Assembly: GCF_030549615.1 (NCBI RefSeq)
Contig: NZ_CP130832.1
Span: 1,798,001 to 1,862,000 of the forward strand
Length of the DNA: 64,000 bases
Direction of reading: 5' to 3'
Origin: Stenotrophomonas sp. 610A2
Lineage (GTDB): Bacteria; Pseudomonadota; Gammaproteobacteria; Xanthomonadales; Xanthomonadaceae
Positions 33,288-41,525 of this stretch are shown one piece after another. How positions within the stretch are numbered: the first letter of the stretch is position 1; the number at the start of each line of letters is the position of its first letter. A model generated the notes under the pieces. It ran no database searches and was not told the origin of the DNA. It saw nothing but the letters and a program-made list of their open reading frames with translations. A program made the position numbers and the translations under genes.

Positions 33288-33919
33288 ACACCTCCGCGGC
33301 CCGTCTGTCGGTCACGCTGCTGGTGCTGTTGCTGGCAGGCACAGCGCAGGCGCAAGCGCGTGGCGACAGCTACTCGGGGATGTTGTCCTATCTGTCCGCA
33401 GACAGCCGCATCGACGGCAATGCCTTGGCCGGCAGCGACGGCTCGATCAAGATCAACCAGGCCGCGGGTGATCTCAACCTGCAGGCCAACCTGCACAGCA
33501 TGGCCAACGGTGCGCAGGCATCGGCAAGCGTGCGCAGCCTGCAGCAGCGGCAAGCCAATCTTTTCAATTCACCGATGCAGGCTTCAGCGGTCATCGGCGG
33601 CAATGCGCTGGCTGGAGCCAGTGGCATCGCATCAATCAATCAGGCCAGCGGCGGTGGCAATGCGGAGTTGAATTCCGTCAATGCAACGCTGGCCGCACAG
33701 GGCATACGCGAGGCAAGTGATGAGGCCATGGCTTCATCCGAAGTACTCGCGTCGGCAGGGGGGCAGTCCATCGCCACCGACCCGCGCACTACCCGACGGG
33801 TAGGTGTGGAGGCATCCGCATTGCGCGGATTTGACGGTGTGCTGCAACTCAATCAGATCGCGGGATCAGGCAACGCAACGGAGAACAGATTCAGCATCTC
33901 CGTGCAAAGCACCCCGTGA
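33284..33919 (+). CDS. fapB: FapB-like minor amyloid subunit
   Basis: A 211-residue exported protein (GTG start, signal peptide to about residue 23, TAQA). Three imperfect repeats can be aligned: residues 44-75 (DGNALAGSDGSIKINQAAGD), 105-137 (GGNALAGASGIASINQASGG) and 178-205 (LRGFDGVLQLNQIAGSGNAT). The glycine-asparagine-glutamine pattern G-x-I-x-I/L-N-Q-x-x-G-x-x-N is that of Fap and curli-type amyloid repeats. Its place before the larger repeat protein fits FapB, the nucleator/minor subunit. No cysteine is present, so the CxC motif I recall from Pseudomonas subunits is missing. Confidence 0.75.
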   Translation: MNTSAARLSVTLLVLLLAGTAQAQARGDSYSGMLSYLSADSRIDGNALAGSDGSIKINQAAGDLNLQANLHSMANGAQASASVRSLQQRQANLFNSPMQASAVIGGNALAGASGIASINQASGGGNAELNSVNATLAAQGIREASDEAMASSEVLASAGGQSIATDPRTTRRVGVEASALRGFDGVLQLNQIAGSGNATENRFSISVQSTP

Positions 33920-33966
33920 GCATGGCTTCATCCACCCGATGCATCAGAAAACCTGAAGAGGGCACC

Positions 33967-35454
33967 ATGAAAGCGAATAAATGGACAGTACTCGCCATGG
34001 CGGTTACCGCATTCACCATGAGTGCGGCAGCCAATGCGGCGGACGATCAGAACGCGAGCGCGAACATCAATCACCAGCACAACGTGAATGAGACGCGGAC
34101 GAATACCAACACCAACACCAACACGAACACCAATACCAACGTAAACACCGATGTAAACACCGCGATCGATACCGACATCGATCTGAAGTTGGATGCCGCT
34201 GCCAGGCTGCGCTACAACGATACGCGCAACAACACTGACACCCGCACCAACACCACGACCACCAGCAGTACCGACACCCGGACCAACACCAGCAACACGT
34301 GGTCCAACGATGTCACCGAGAACGTGCAGAAGACCTCGAACATCTCTGCCGACGAGCGTAAGGAAAAGAACAACCACGGCGTTGATGTGAACATCGAGAA
34401 GGACATCCGTCTGAGCTCTGATGTGAGCTTCTCCGGTGACCCGACGATCACCGGCGACATCGACCTGGATTCGGCTGCGATTGCCATCATTGACAACCGC
34501 CAGTCGATCTCCGGCAACCACGCCGAGAACGGCCTGCTGAGCAACGATGCCTCGATTGCCGATGATGTCGGTTCCGATGCTTCGGGCAACCTGGGCTTCA
34601 ACGTCGCCGCCGGTGACAACAACGCCCAGGACAATGCGGCTGCACTGTCGGCAGCGGATGCATCCTTCAGCTTCGGCATGGCTGACGCGGAAGTGTTCGT
34701 GAACCAGAGTGGCATGAACAACACCACGATGAACTACGGTGTGACCAACACCGCAGGCGTGGGCGGCAATGCCTTCTCCGGTGCCAGCGGCAACATCGGT
34801 GTGAACGTGACCTCGGGCAACAACAACGAGCAGAAGAACGCTCTGGCTGCCTCGGTCGCCACCAGTGCCTATGCCACCTCGAGCATCAGCTCGAACCAGG
34901 TGTCCTCGGGCAATGAAGTCAGCAACGATGGCTATTACGACTACCTCGTGAACAGCTATTCGCTCAGCATGAGTGGCAAGGTCACCGGCACCACCCGTGG
35001 CACCGGCACCGGTTCCTATACCGGCACCGGCAATTCCTACCAGAAGACCAACTTCTATCCGGATAACTGGGAAGGCGACAGGCACCCGGCCGGCGACCAG
35101 ACTGGTCACTCTGATTGGGACTTCGAGACCCAGGGCGCCGTCGCCAACCCGAACCGTCCGGGAGTGGGTGGCATGGCATGGGATACCGACGAGAAGGGTA
35201 CTTCGAGCTTCTCCGAGATGGGCACCGCCGACCTCACTGCCAGCTTGAGCGGCACGGTGATCGACATCGATTGGATCGCTGTTGATGCGACCAATACCGC
35301 CGGTCTCTCGGGCAGCGCCTTCTCTGGTGCGTCGGGCAACATCGGTGTGAACGTGTCCTCCGGCAGCGGCAACCAGCAGGCCAACAGCCTCGCGCTGGCG
35401 GTTGCACAGCCCTCCACCGGTGGTACTCCGCCGTCCAACCCGCCGGGTGGTTGA
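33967..35454 (+). CDS. fapC: FapC-like major functional-amyloid subunit
   Basis: A 495-residue exported protein (signal peptide 1-24, SAAANA). Residues 41-68 are an almost pure Asn-Thr alternation (TRTNTNTNTNTNTNTNVN), with a second Asn/Thr/Asp-rich tract to about 111. Three amyloid repeats follow: about 192-230 (SDASGNLGFNVAAGDNNAQD), 261-300 (SGASGNIGVNVTSGNNNEQK) and 443-481 (SGASGNIGVNVSSGSGNQQA). Long linkers separate them, the second about 140 residues with GTTRGTGTGSYTGTGNSY. This repeat-linker-repeat-linker-repeat plan is that of FapC, the fibre-forming subunit of the Pseudomonas biofilm amyloid. There is no cysteine at all and a Pro/Gly-rich end. GAGG precedes the ATG at 33967; an upstream in-frame ATG would lack a signal peptide. 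Confidence 0.85.
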   Translation: MKANKWTVLAMAVTAFTMSAAANAADDQNASANINHQHNVNETRTNTNTNTNTNTNTNVNTDVNTAIDTDIDLKLDAAARLRYNDTRNNTDTRTNTTTTSSTDTRTNTSNTWSNDVTENVQKTSNISADERKEKNNHGVDVNIEKDIRLSSDVSFSGDPTITGDIDLDSAAIAIIDNRQSISGNHAENGLLSNDASIADDVGSDASGNLGFNVAAGDNNAQDNAAALSAADASFSFGMADAEVFVNQSGMNNTTMNYGVTNTAGVGGNAFSGASGNIGVNVTSGNNNEQKNALAASVATSAYATSSISSNQVSSGNEVSNDGYYDYLVNSYSLSMSGKVTGTTRGTGTGSYTGTGNSYQKTNFYPDNWEGDRHPAGDQTGHSDWDFETQGAVANPNRPGVGGMAWDTDEKGTSSFSEMGTADLTASLSGTVIDIDWIAVDATNTAGLSGSAFSGASGNIGVNVSSGSGNQQANSLALAVAQPSTGGTPPSNPPGG

Positions 35455-35463
35455 TAACCGGAA

Positions 35464-35569
35464 GCGTCATCCGGCTGGATGACGCAACGGCGTCGCGTAA
35501 CAAGCCCGGCCATCCGCCAATGACCGGGTTCCGGGAGCCCCCATTCCTCTCCCCCGGGAGGGGGCTCCC
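35464..35569 (+). promoter_or_regulatory. Two stem-loops between fapC and fapD
   Basis: A 9-bp stem GCGTCATCC / GGATGACGC with loop GGCT at 35464-35485, and a 10-bp stem GGGAGCCCCC / GGGGGCTCCC with a 17-base loop at 35533-35569. Neither has a T-run. They fill most of the 145-base gap after the major-subunit gene and could protect its mRNA 3' end or reduce downstream expression. Confidence 0.65.
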
Positions 35570-35599
35570 ACCTTCCCATTCCATGGAGGCGCTGTGCTT

Positions 35600-36298
35600 A
35601 TGTTCCGTTGCCTGCTGCTGATCTGTGCGTTGTCCTTGTCCCCCGGCCTGCTGCATGCCGGCGAGGTGGCATTCAACGGCGTGCTGCCCAATGGGGCGTT
35701 GTACAGCGGCAACATCGAGAGCATGAAAGAGCGGCGCTTCCGCAACCTGGTGCGGCAACAGACCGATTACAGCTGTGGTGCCGCGGCCTTGGCCACCATT
35801 CTGAAGCATGCCTACCACCTGAACACCGATGAGGCGACGGTGATCGAGGGAATGATGGGGGTGTCCGACCCGGAGTTGGTCAAGCAACGCGGTTTCTCGT
35901 TGCTGGATATCAAGCGTTACGTGGAATCGCTGGGCATGCGTGGGCGTGGCTACCGGATTGATGAGGACCGGCTGGCAAACCTGCGCGTGCCGGGCCTGGT
36001 GTTGATGGATGTACGTGGCTTCCGCCACTTCGTCGTGCTCAAGCAGGTGCGTGATGGCATGGCCGAGGTTGCTGATCCCATCCTGGGCAACCGCGTGGTG
36101 CCGATGGCCGAGTTCCTGCAGTCATGGCCCTCGCGGGCGGTGTTCGTGGTGATAGGCAGCGACTTCGACCGCAATACGGTGCTGTTGCAACCCGCCGAAA
36201 AGCCGAGTGCGCGCGCGCTGTATGCACGGCAAGGGCGCGGCCCCATTACCGATGCGGAGTTGGTCGATTTCGGGTTTACCCATGCCGACCTGTTCTGA
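35600..36298 (+). CDS. fapD: FapD-like C39 family cysteine peptidase
   Basis: A 232-residue exported protein with a signal peptide (LLLICALSLSPGLLHA). The C39 catalytic set is complete: Gln in RQQTDYSC ahead of Cys59 (SCGAAALATIL), His143 (GFRHFVVLKQV) and Asp159 (VADPILGN). FapD is a periplasmic C39-like peptidase needed for fibre production in Pseudomonas. The ATG at 35600 is 10 bases from GGAGG; a GTG at 35594 is too close. This gene is strong evidence that the cluster is a Fap system rather than unrelated repeat proteins. Confidence 0.85.
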   Translation: MFRCLLLICALSLSPGLLHAGEVAFNGVLPNGALYSGNIESMKERRFRNLVRQQTDYSCGAAALATILKHAYHLNTDEATVIEGMMGVSDPELVKQRGFSLLDIKRYVESLGMRGRGYRIDEDRLANLRVPGLVLMDVRGFRHFVVLKQVRDGMAEVADPILGNRVVPMAEFLQSWPSRAVFVVIGSDFDRNTVLLQPAEKPSARALYARQGRGPITDAELVDFGFTHADLF

Positions 36299-36310
36299 AG
36301 GAGTCTTGTG

Positions 36311-37075
36311 ATGAACATGATCAAGTTCGCCCTGCTGGCCCTGGCGCTGACTGCCGCGCTGCCAGCCCATGGCGAGGAGAGCCAGAGCAAGCCCGGCAAG
36401 GGCCTGCATGAAATACCCGACCCGGAACTCAACCTGATGCGCGGCCGTTACACGGTTGGTGGCAATGCGGTTGCCTGGTTCGGGGTAACCATGGTCTCAA
36501 CCTGGCAGACGTCCACTGGCCAGAATCTGCAGGGCACGATGGCGCTGGGCATGGATTTCACCAAGGGCAGCACGCCGAAGGTGAGTTTCACACCCAGCGT
36601 CAACATCACCGATGCCAATGCGCCGCTGCCCGATGTGGCCGGCCGCAGCATTGATGGCAGTGGTTTGAACAATGTCTCTGGCGTAACCCAGAGCGTGCAA
36701 GTTGCGGGTGATGGCAACCGCGCCAGCAACGTCATGCATCTGAATGTACGCAATGACGGTGTGGTGCCGACTGGTGCAGGAACGGTCGCAGGCAATGCCA
36801 CGGCACAGTCCGCTGGCGCCAGCGCGGTAGCCAGTTTTGACGGCAACGCAGCGCGGCTGCAATTGAGCATCGAAGGCCAGGGCGCTGTGCAGCAGTGGCT
36901 GCGCAGCGGCAGTGTTGGCCAAAGCATCCAGCTGACCAGCGATGGCCAGGTGGTGAACAACCGGTTGCAGATAGACCTGGTGCGGCAATCACTGGGGGGG
37001 AATCTGCCGCTGGCGCAGAACGTGGCACAGGCCATCACGCTCAATCGGGGGATTGGCGGGGTAGGCGGACAGTGA
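36311..37075 (+). CDS. fapE: FapE-like exported protein
   Basis: A 254-residue exported protein (signal peptide to about residue 21, PAHGE) with AAGGAG 8 bases before the ATG. The mature N-terminus LHEIPDPELNLMRGRYTVGG, followed by a beta-rich body (SVNITDANAPLP, VSGVTQSVQVAGDGNRASNV), fits FapE: the family begins with a short D-x-E-L-x-x-x-R-G-R/K element. FapE is secreted with the fibre and found as a minor component. No cysteine is present, unlike the CxC I recall for Pseudomonas FapE. Confidence 0.75.
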   Translation: MNMIKFALLALALTAALPAHGEESQSKPGKGLHEIPDPELNLMRGRYTVGGNAVAWFGVTMVSTWQTSTGQNLQGTMALGMDFTKGSTPKVSFTPSVNITDANAPLPDVAGRSIDGSGLNNVSGVTQSVQVAGDGNRASNVMHLNVRNDGVVPTGAGTVAGNATAQSAGASAVASFDGNAARLQLSIEGQGAVQQWLRSGSVGQSIQLTSDGQVVNNRLQIDLVRQSLGGNLPLAQNVAQAITLNRGIGGVGGQ

Positions 37076-37126
37076 GCCCGTGCGTGGTACGGGCTTTGGC
37101 GAGTACAACGGCAGAGGAATGCATCA

Positions 37127-38449
37127 ATGAAACGACTGGCGATGGCGGCGCTGGTGAGTCTGACTGTTGCTTCACCCAAGGTGTTGGCACAGGAGGCGAC
37201 AACCGGCAGTACCGATGAGGCGGATGTAAGGGCACTGGTCGCGCAGCTGGAGGCGCTCAAGGCCAGCTATGCACAGGAAGTGAGGCGCTTGCGCGAGTTG
37301 GACATGCAGGTGCAGGCGATCCAGGCGCGGGTGAGCGGCAAGACCGCGCAGCTGCCTGCTGCGCAACCACCAACAGCAGCGGTAACCAGCGCACCGGCGG
37401 CGCCGGCAGCAGCGGCCGCGGCCACGCCGCCCGCAGGCGAAGGTTATGCGAGCAGCGCAGCCGAGGCAAAGGAGGCCAAGGAAGCGGCGCGGCGCAGCGT
37501 TGATGACGTCAAACAGCAGCAGTCGGCCCTGTTCAATCAGCGCCTGACCCTGGAAAACAGCATCACCTATGCACGCTACGACCGGAAGCAGCTCACCCTC
37601 AATGGCTTCCTGGCGTTGGACGCGATCTTCCTGGGCAATATCGCCATCGAGAACGTCGAGTCCGATTCGCTGACCTACAACTTTGCCGCGCGTTGGGGCG
37701 TCAGTCCGAGCCTAACCTTGAATCTTGATGTGCCTTACATCGCTCGCAAGACCATTTACCAGAAGGGCGGTGCAGGTGGTTCGGCGGCGGCGATCGCGCA
37801 GGAAGAAACCCATGGCACCGGCATCGGTGATGTGACTGTCAGCGCCAACTACAAGTTGTTCGGCGAACGCGGCTGGCGCCCGGAGACGGTGTTGACCGGC
37901 GCGGTCACCGCTCCGACCGGACGCGAGCCTTACGGGCTGGATTGGAAGGTGATCGAGCGCGACGACGATGACTTCATTCGTTTCGCAGTGCCGGCCAAGC
38001 AGCCCACCGGCAATGGTCTGTGGCAGGCCAACATCGGCTTGTCGATGGTCAAGAGTGCGGACCCGGCGATCCTGTTCGGCAACATCGGTTACGTACGTTC
38101 GTTCAAGCGCAGCTTCGACGACATCGATGCCAATCCGGACACGATCAACCCGGGCGAAGTGGTGTTGGGTGATTCGTATTACTTCGGTGCAGGCATCGCG
38201 TTCGCCTTCAACGAACGGACCAGCCTGAGCATTTCCTTCAGTGACCGCATGAGTGCCCGCGCCTCCACCCGTTACAAGAATGGCAAGTGGATGAAGGTCA
38301 TTGGCAGTGATGGCAACGCAGGCACGCTCAATCTGGGTGTGACCTATGCGCTGACCTCCAAGGCCACCTTCGTCAGCATGCTGGGTATTGGCTTGACCCC
38401 GGATGCACCGGACTTCAGCCTGGCCTTCAAGGTGCCTTACATGCTGTGA
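37127..38449 (+). CDS. fapF: FapF-like outer-membrane amyloid secretion pore
   Basis: A 440-residue protein with a signal peptide (1-21, PKVLA). Residues about 30-70 form a coiled coil (LVAQLEALKASYAQEVRRLR), then an Ala/Pro-rich linker (76-108), a second helix (SSAAEAKEAKEAARRSVDDV), and from about 150 on an amphipathic beta-strand domain ending in AFKVPYML. Coiled coil-linker-helix-barrel is the exact build of FapF, a trimeric pore that exports FapB, FapC and FapE, the helix plugging the barrel. Last gene of the operon; a hairpin follows. Confidence 0.85.
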   Translation: MKRLAMAALVSLTVASPKVLAQEATTGSTDEADVRALVAQLEALKASYAQEVRRLRELDMQVQAIQARVSGKTAQLPAAQPPTAAVTSAPAAPAAAAAATPPAGEGYASSAAEAKEAKEAARRSVDDVKQQQSALFNQRLTLENSITYARYDRKQLTLNGFLALDAIFLGNIAIENVESDSLTYNFAARWGVSPSLTLNLDVPYIARKTIYQKGGAGGSAAAIAQEETHGTGIGDVTVSANYKLFGERGWRPETVLTGAVTAPTGREPYGLDWKVIERDDDDFIRFAVPAKQPTGNGLWQANIGLSMVKSADPAILFGNIGYVRSFKRSFDDIDANPDTINPGEVVLGDSYYFGAGIAFAFNERTSLSISFSDRMSARASTRYKNGKWMKVIGSDGNAGTLNLGVTYALTSKATFVSMLGIGLTPDAPDFSLAFKVPYML

Positions 38450-38481
38450 GGATGCGGGCCTGGTCTTTGGAACGCGTAATC

Positions 38482-38511
38482 AGCGCTGCGTTGCGCAATC
38501 AACGCAGCGCT
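38482..38511. terminator. Hairpin at the fapF / regulator convergence
   Basis: 12-bp perfect stem AGCGCTGCGTTG / CAACGCAGCGCT, loop CGCAAT, overlapping the last codons of the regulator gene on the other strand. No T-run on the plus strand, so termination may be weak. Confidence 0.55.
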
Positions 38512-39812
38512 TCCAGCTCCAGGCGGTGCTTGCGGCACATGCGGTAGATGGTGACCCGCGAGACCTTCATCAGGCGCGCGCAGGCGCTGATGTTGTATTG
38601 GCTTTGTTGCAGGCAGGACAGCAGGGTTTCGCGTTCGGCGTGGCTGCGCGCCTTGCTCAGTTGCGCACCGTCCGAGGCCTGGTTGAGTTCGAGGTCGGCG
38701 CTGCTGATCAGTTCGCCTTCGGCGGTAATGGCCGCGCGCTGTACGCGATTGAGTAGTTCGCGGACATTGCCCGGCCAAGGGAAGCGATCCATGGCCTGGC
38801 GCGCTTCGGTGGTGTAGCCGCGTGCGCGGATTGGGTGGCGCATGCGGAAGTTGCGCAGGAACTGCCGTGACAGCAGTTCAATGTCGCCGTCGCGCTTGCG
38901 CAGCGGTGGCATGGCCAGGCGCAATACATTGAGGCGGTAATAGAGGTCGCGGCGGAAGCGGCCTTCTTCCACCGCGCGCTCCAGATCGACGTGGGTTGCG
39001 GCAAGGATGCGCACATCGATCGCCACCGGCTGGTTGCTGCCTACCCGTTCGATCGTGCCTTCCTGCAACACCCGCAACAGACTGGTCTGCGCATCCAGTG
39101 GCAGGTCGCCGATTTCATCGAGGAATACGCTGCCGTTGTGCGCGGTCTCGAATAAACCCTGGCGACGGCTGGTGGCGCCGGTGAAGGCGCCGCGCTCATG
39201 GCCGAACAGTTCGGATTGGATCAAGGTGGATGGAATGGCACCGCAATTGATGGCTTGGAAGGGTTTGCCGCTGCGCGCAGACAATCGATGCAGTGCATGC
39301 GCTGCGACTTCTTTGCCGGTGCCGGTTTCGCCGGTGATCAGTACGGGCAGATCCACCGGCGCGTACTTGCGCAGTGTTGCGCGCATGACCAGCATTACCT
39401 CGCTCTCGCCGAGCAGGGTGTCCAGCGCATCGTCGCTGGCTGGCCGCGGCACTTCACTGGTGAGGCCGTGCAGGCCGCGCAGCAGTTCCTTGAAGTCCGG
39501 CGGGTGTGGAAATTGTTGGCGGCACGCGGCCAGCAGCGGATGGTGGGATGGGGTTTCGGCACCGTCGGCGGCGGTGATGGCAAACAGCGGCATGTGCTGA
39601 TGCGCGGCGGTCAGCTCACCGATACGCTCCAGCTCGCTGTCCGAACTGGTGCGGAAATCGATCAAGCCAACCACCGTGTCGCCGCCGCGCATGCCTATGT
39701 CGGCGGGTTGTTGGGGCAGTACCGTCCGCACCTGCCAGCCATCTGCAGCCAGCATCACTTTCTCTCTTGCCCCCGGATTTCCAAACCAGATCACACAACG
39801 TGTACTTGACAT
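38499..39812 (-). CDS. Sigma-54-dependent enhancer-binding regulator (VpsR-like N-terminus)
   Basis: About 437 residues. The AAA+ domain is complete: Walker A GETGTGKE (161-168), the sigma-54 contact GAFTGA (208-213), Walker B VFLDEI (229-234). A Fis-type helix-turn-helix ends the protein (NISACARLMKVSRVTIYRMC). The N-terminal 115 residues look like a receiver-type domain without the full acidic pocket (Asp52 in LIDF), resembling the VpsR family, some of which bind cyclic-di-GMP. It converges on the fap-like operon, which has a sigma-54 promoter, so it is its probable activator. Three in-frame ATGs lie within 15 codons; 39812 is chosen. Confidence 0.85.
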   Translation of the reverse strand: MSSTRCVIWFGNPGAREKVMLAADGWQVRTVLPQQPADIGMRGGDTVVGLIDFRTSSDSELERIGELTAAHQHMPLFAITAADGAETPSHHPLLAACRQQFPHPPDFKELLRGLHGLTSEVPRPASDDALDTLLGESEVMLVMRATLRKYAPVDLPVLITGETGTGKEVAAHALHRLSARSGKPFQAINCGAIPSTLIQSELFGHERGAFTGATSRRQGLFETAHNGSVFLDEIGDLPLDAQTSLLRVLQEGTIERVGSNQPVAIDVRILAATHVDLERAVEEGRFRRDLYYRLNVLRLAMPPLRKRDGDIELLSRQFLRNFRMRHPIRARGYTTEARQAMDRFPWPGNVRELLNRVQRAAITAEGELISSADLELNQASDGAQLSKARSHAERETLLSCLQQSQYNISACARLMKVSRVTIYRMCRKHRLELEALR

Positions 39813-39976
39813 TTGTGCTTCCGCCATGCCTGGTCGCTGCTCCATTCGCGGCAACGATATACCCCTGATTCACGCATGCGCAATCGTATTTGGCACTTTG
39901 TTGCGGGCAGTTGCCGGGTGGTTCGTATTAACTTTTGTGCAGGAAAAGTTACGAAAATGGCATTGGCATCGACCAA

Positions 39977-40007
39977 TAAAAAAGCCGCGACCCGGAGGCC
40001 GCGGCTT
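39977..40007 (-). terminator. Rho-independent terminator of the first NlpC/P60 gene
   Basis: On the minus strand: AAGCCGCG (40007-40000), loop, CGCGGCTT, then TTTTATT. The remaining gap 39813-39976 upstream of the regulator shows no clear promoter match. Confidence 0.85.
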
Positions 40008-40031
40008 GACAGGAAGTTGCCGGCGGGGCGC

Positions 40032-40775
40032 TTACAGCGCCACGCGACGTGCCTGCATGAACTTGTCACCCCAGTAGCCGGTGAGCAGGGTATCGGTACG
40101 GACGTCCTTGCCGGTGCTCGGAGCATGCAGGAAGCGACCTTCACCGACATAGATGCCGACGTGATCGACGCGGCCCCTGCGGCCGAAAAACACCAGGTCG
40201 CCGGCGGCCAAGGAGGCGCGGTCATTGATCAGTTCGGCATTGGCCTGGCTGGCCATTTCGCGCGACACGCGCGGCAGCTCGACACCCAGGGCGGTACGGA
40301 ACACGTAACCAACCAGCCCGCTGCAATCAAAGCCGGCGTCCGGCGAGGTGCCGCCCCAGCGGTACGGGGTGCCCAGCAGGGTCATGGCGCGGCGCAGGAT
40401 GGACTGCACCTTGCCATCGGAATCGTTGGCCAGCGCTGCCTCGGTGGCAGCGGAGACGCCCTTGGAGGCGTCGTAGGCGGAAATCAGGCGGCTGAGATCG
40501 CCGGCAAACATCGCCGAGCGGTCCATCAGCGGAATGGTGTCGCTGGCGGCCAGATGCGGCAGCAGCGCGGCGAGTGTGGCGGTGGCAGCGCTGTCAGCCT
40601 TGCTGCGCGGTGCTTCGGTCTTGGCCGCAGCCGGCTTGGCTGCCGGGGCGGTATCAGCGCTCTGAGCGAGGGCCGGCAGGCTGGCCAGAGCCAGTGCCGC
40701 GGCGCAGATCAGGCGGCGGAAGTTGAGCGATGAAATCTTTGGCTGGCTCGGATGGGACGTGTTGTCAGTCGTCAC
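40032..40775 (-). CDS. NlpC/P60 (C40) peptidoglycan endopeptidase
   Basis: A 247-residue protein. A signal-like hydrophobic stretch (RLICAAALALASLPALAQS) follows an N-terminal basic region. A low-complexity Ala/Lys linker leads to the C40 domain with Cys151 (FDCSGLVGYVF), His205 (VDHVGIYVGEGRF) and the usual DLVFF and HAPSTG motifs. These hydrolases cut peptide stems in peptidoglycan. No ATG lies near the signal; GTG at 40775 is preferred over an ATG 21 codons upstream. Paralogous to the next gene. Confidence 0.85.
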   Translation of the reverse strand: MTTDNTSHPSQPKISSLNFRRLICAAALALASLPALAQSADTAPAAKPAAAKTEAPRSKADSAATATLAALLPHLAASDTIPLMDRSAMFAGDLSRLISAYDASKGVSAATEAALANDSDGKVQSILRRAMTLLGTPYRWGGTSPDAGFDCSGLVGYVFRTALGVELPRVSREMASQANAELINDRASLAAGDLVFFGRRGRVDHVGIYVGEGRFLHAPSTGKDVRTDTLLTGYWGDKFMQARRVAL

Positions 40776-40881
40776 GCGGCAGTCACTTGAAAAAGTCGAT
40801 GGGCGATCATGCCCTGTGAAACGTGTGGATAGGTACAAATTTCGTTAAATAACCGTTATTTTTCGCGAGGAATGTCTCGTT

Positions 40882-41415
40882 TTACCGTAATACCCGCTTC
40901 GCGCCGGTGTAATGATCGCGCCAATAGGCCCCATCGAGGTGGTCAAGGCGCACGGTTCCGCCGGTGCTGGGAGCGTGCACAAAGCGGCCTTCACCTACAT
41001 AAATGCCAACGTGGAAGACGTTGCCCTTGTTGCCGAAAAAGACCAGGTCACCGGCGGTCAGTCGGTCGGGCGCGATCTTCGGTCCCTGGATGGCGGCCAG
41101 CTCGCGCGAAGTGCGCGGCAGGCTCAGCGCCAGCATGTCCCGGTAGACATAGGTGACCAGGCCGCTGCAGTCGAAGCCGGACTCCGGTGTATTGCCGCCG
41201 TAGCGGTACGGTGTGCCGACCAGTCCCAACGCGCGCATCAGCACCGATGCGGCGGCAGCGGGGTCTGCGGGGGCAATCGGCGAATAATTGCGGCCGGGAT
41301 CGGGCGCCGGGCCGCGCTTGGGCGGGTTGTGCCCGCAGGCGGTCAGCAAGGCGAGGGTCAGCAAAGTGGCCGGCAGGCGCCACGAACGGATGCGGAAAAC
41401 TGGCGTGATGTGCAT
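40882..41415 (-). CDS. NlpC/P60 (C40) lipoprotein hydrolase
   Basis: A 177-residue C40 hydrolase with a lipobox (LLTAC, Cys27), so it is membrane-anchored. Catalytic Cys83 (FDCSGLVTYVYRD) and His135 (FHVGIYVGEGRFVHAPSTGG, shown in part) are intact. It resembles E. coli MepH/MepS-type endopeptidases. Adjacent to and on the same strand as a second C40 gene but separated by 106 bases, so probably an old tandem duplication with separate promoters. Divergent from slyD. Confidence 0.9.
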   Translation of the reverse strand: MHITPVFRIRSWRLPATLLTLALLTACGHNPPKRGPAPDPGRNYSPIAPADPAAAASVLMRALGLVGTPYRYGGNTPESGFDCSGLVTYVYRDMLALSLPRTSRELAAIQGPKIAPDRLTAGDLVFFGNKGNVFHVGIYVGEGRFVHAPSTGGTVRLDHLDGAYWRDHYTGAKRVLR

Positions 41416-41525
41416 GGAGCCCGGATAATGCGCCACCTTAGAAGGCCGTCATCATGGCGGCGTCCCCGGCGGCCGACAAGCCGTCCCAACGTCTGCCAGC
41501 GGGCAGCCATTTATCAGAGTTGCGC

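Noticed and set aside
34087..34149. The Asn-Thr tract as an assembly or simple-repeat artefact
   Set aside because: Codons vary within the tract (AAT/AAC, ACC/ACG) and the frame stays open through to conserved amyloid repeats, so it looks genuine.
33284..35454. Repeat proteins as curli (CsgA/CsgB) homologues
   Set aside because: No CsgG, CsgE or CsgF is present; the C39 peptidase and the coiled-coil beta-barrel pore in the same operon point to Fap instead.
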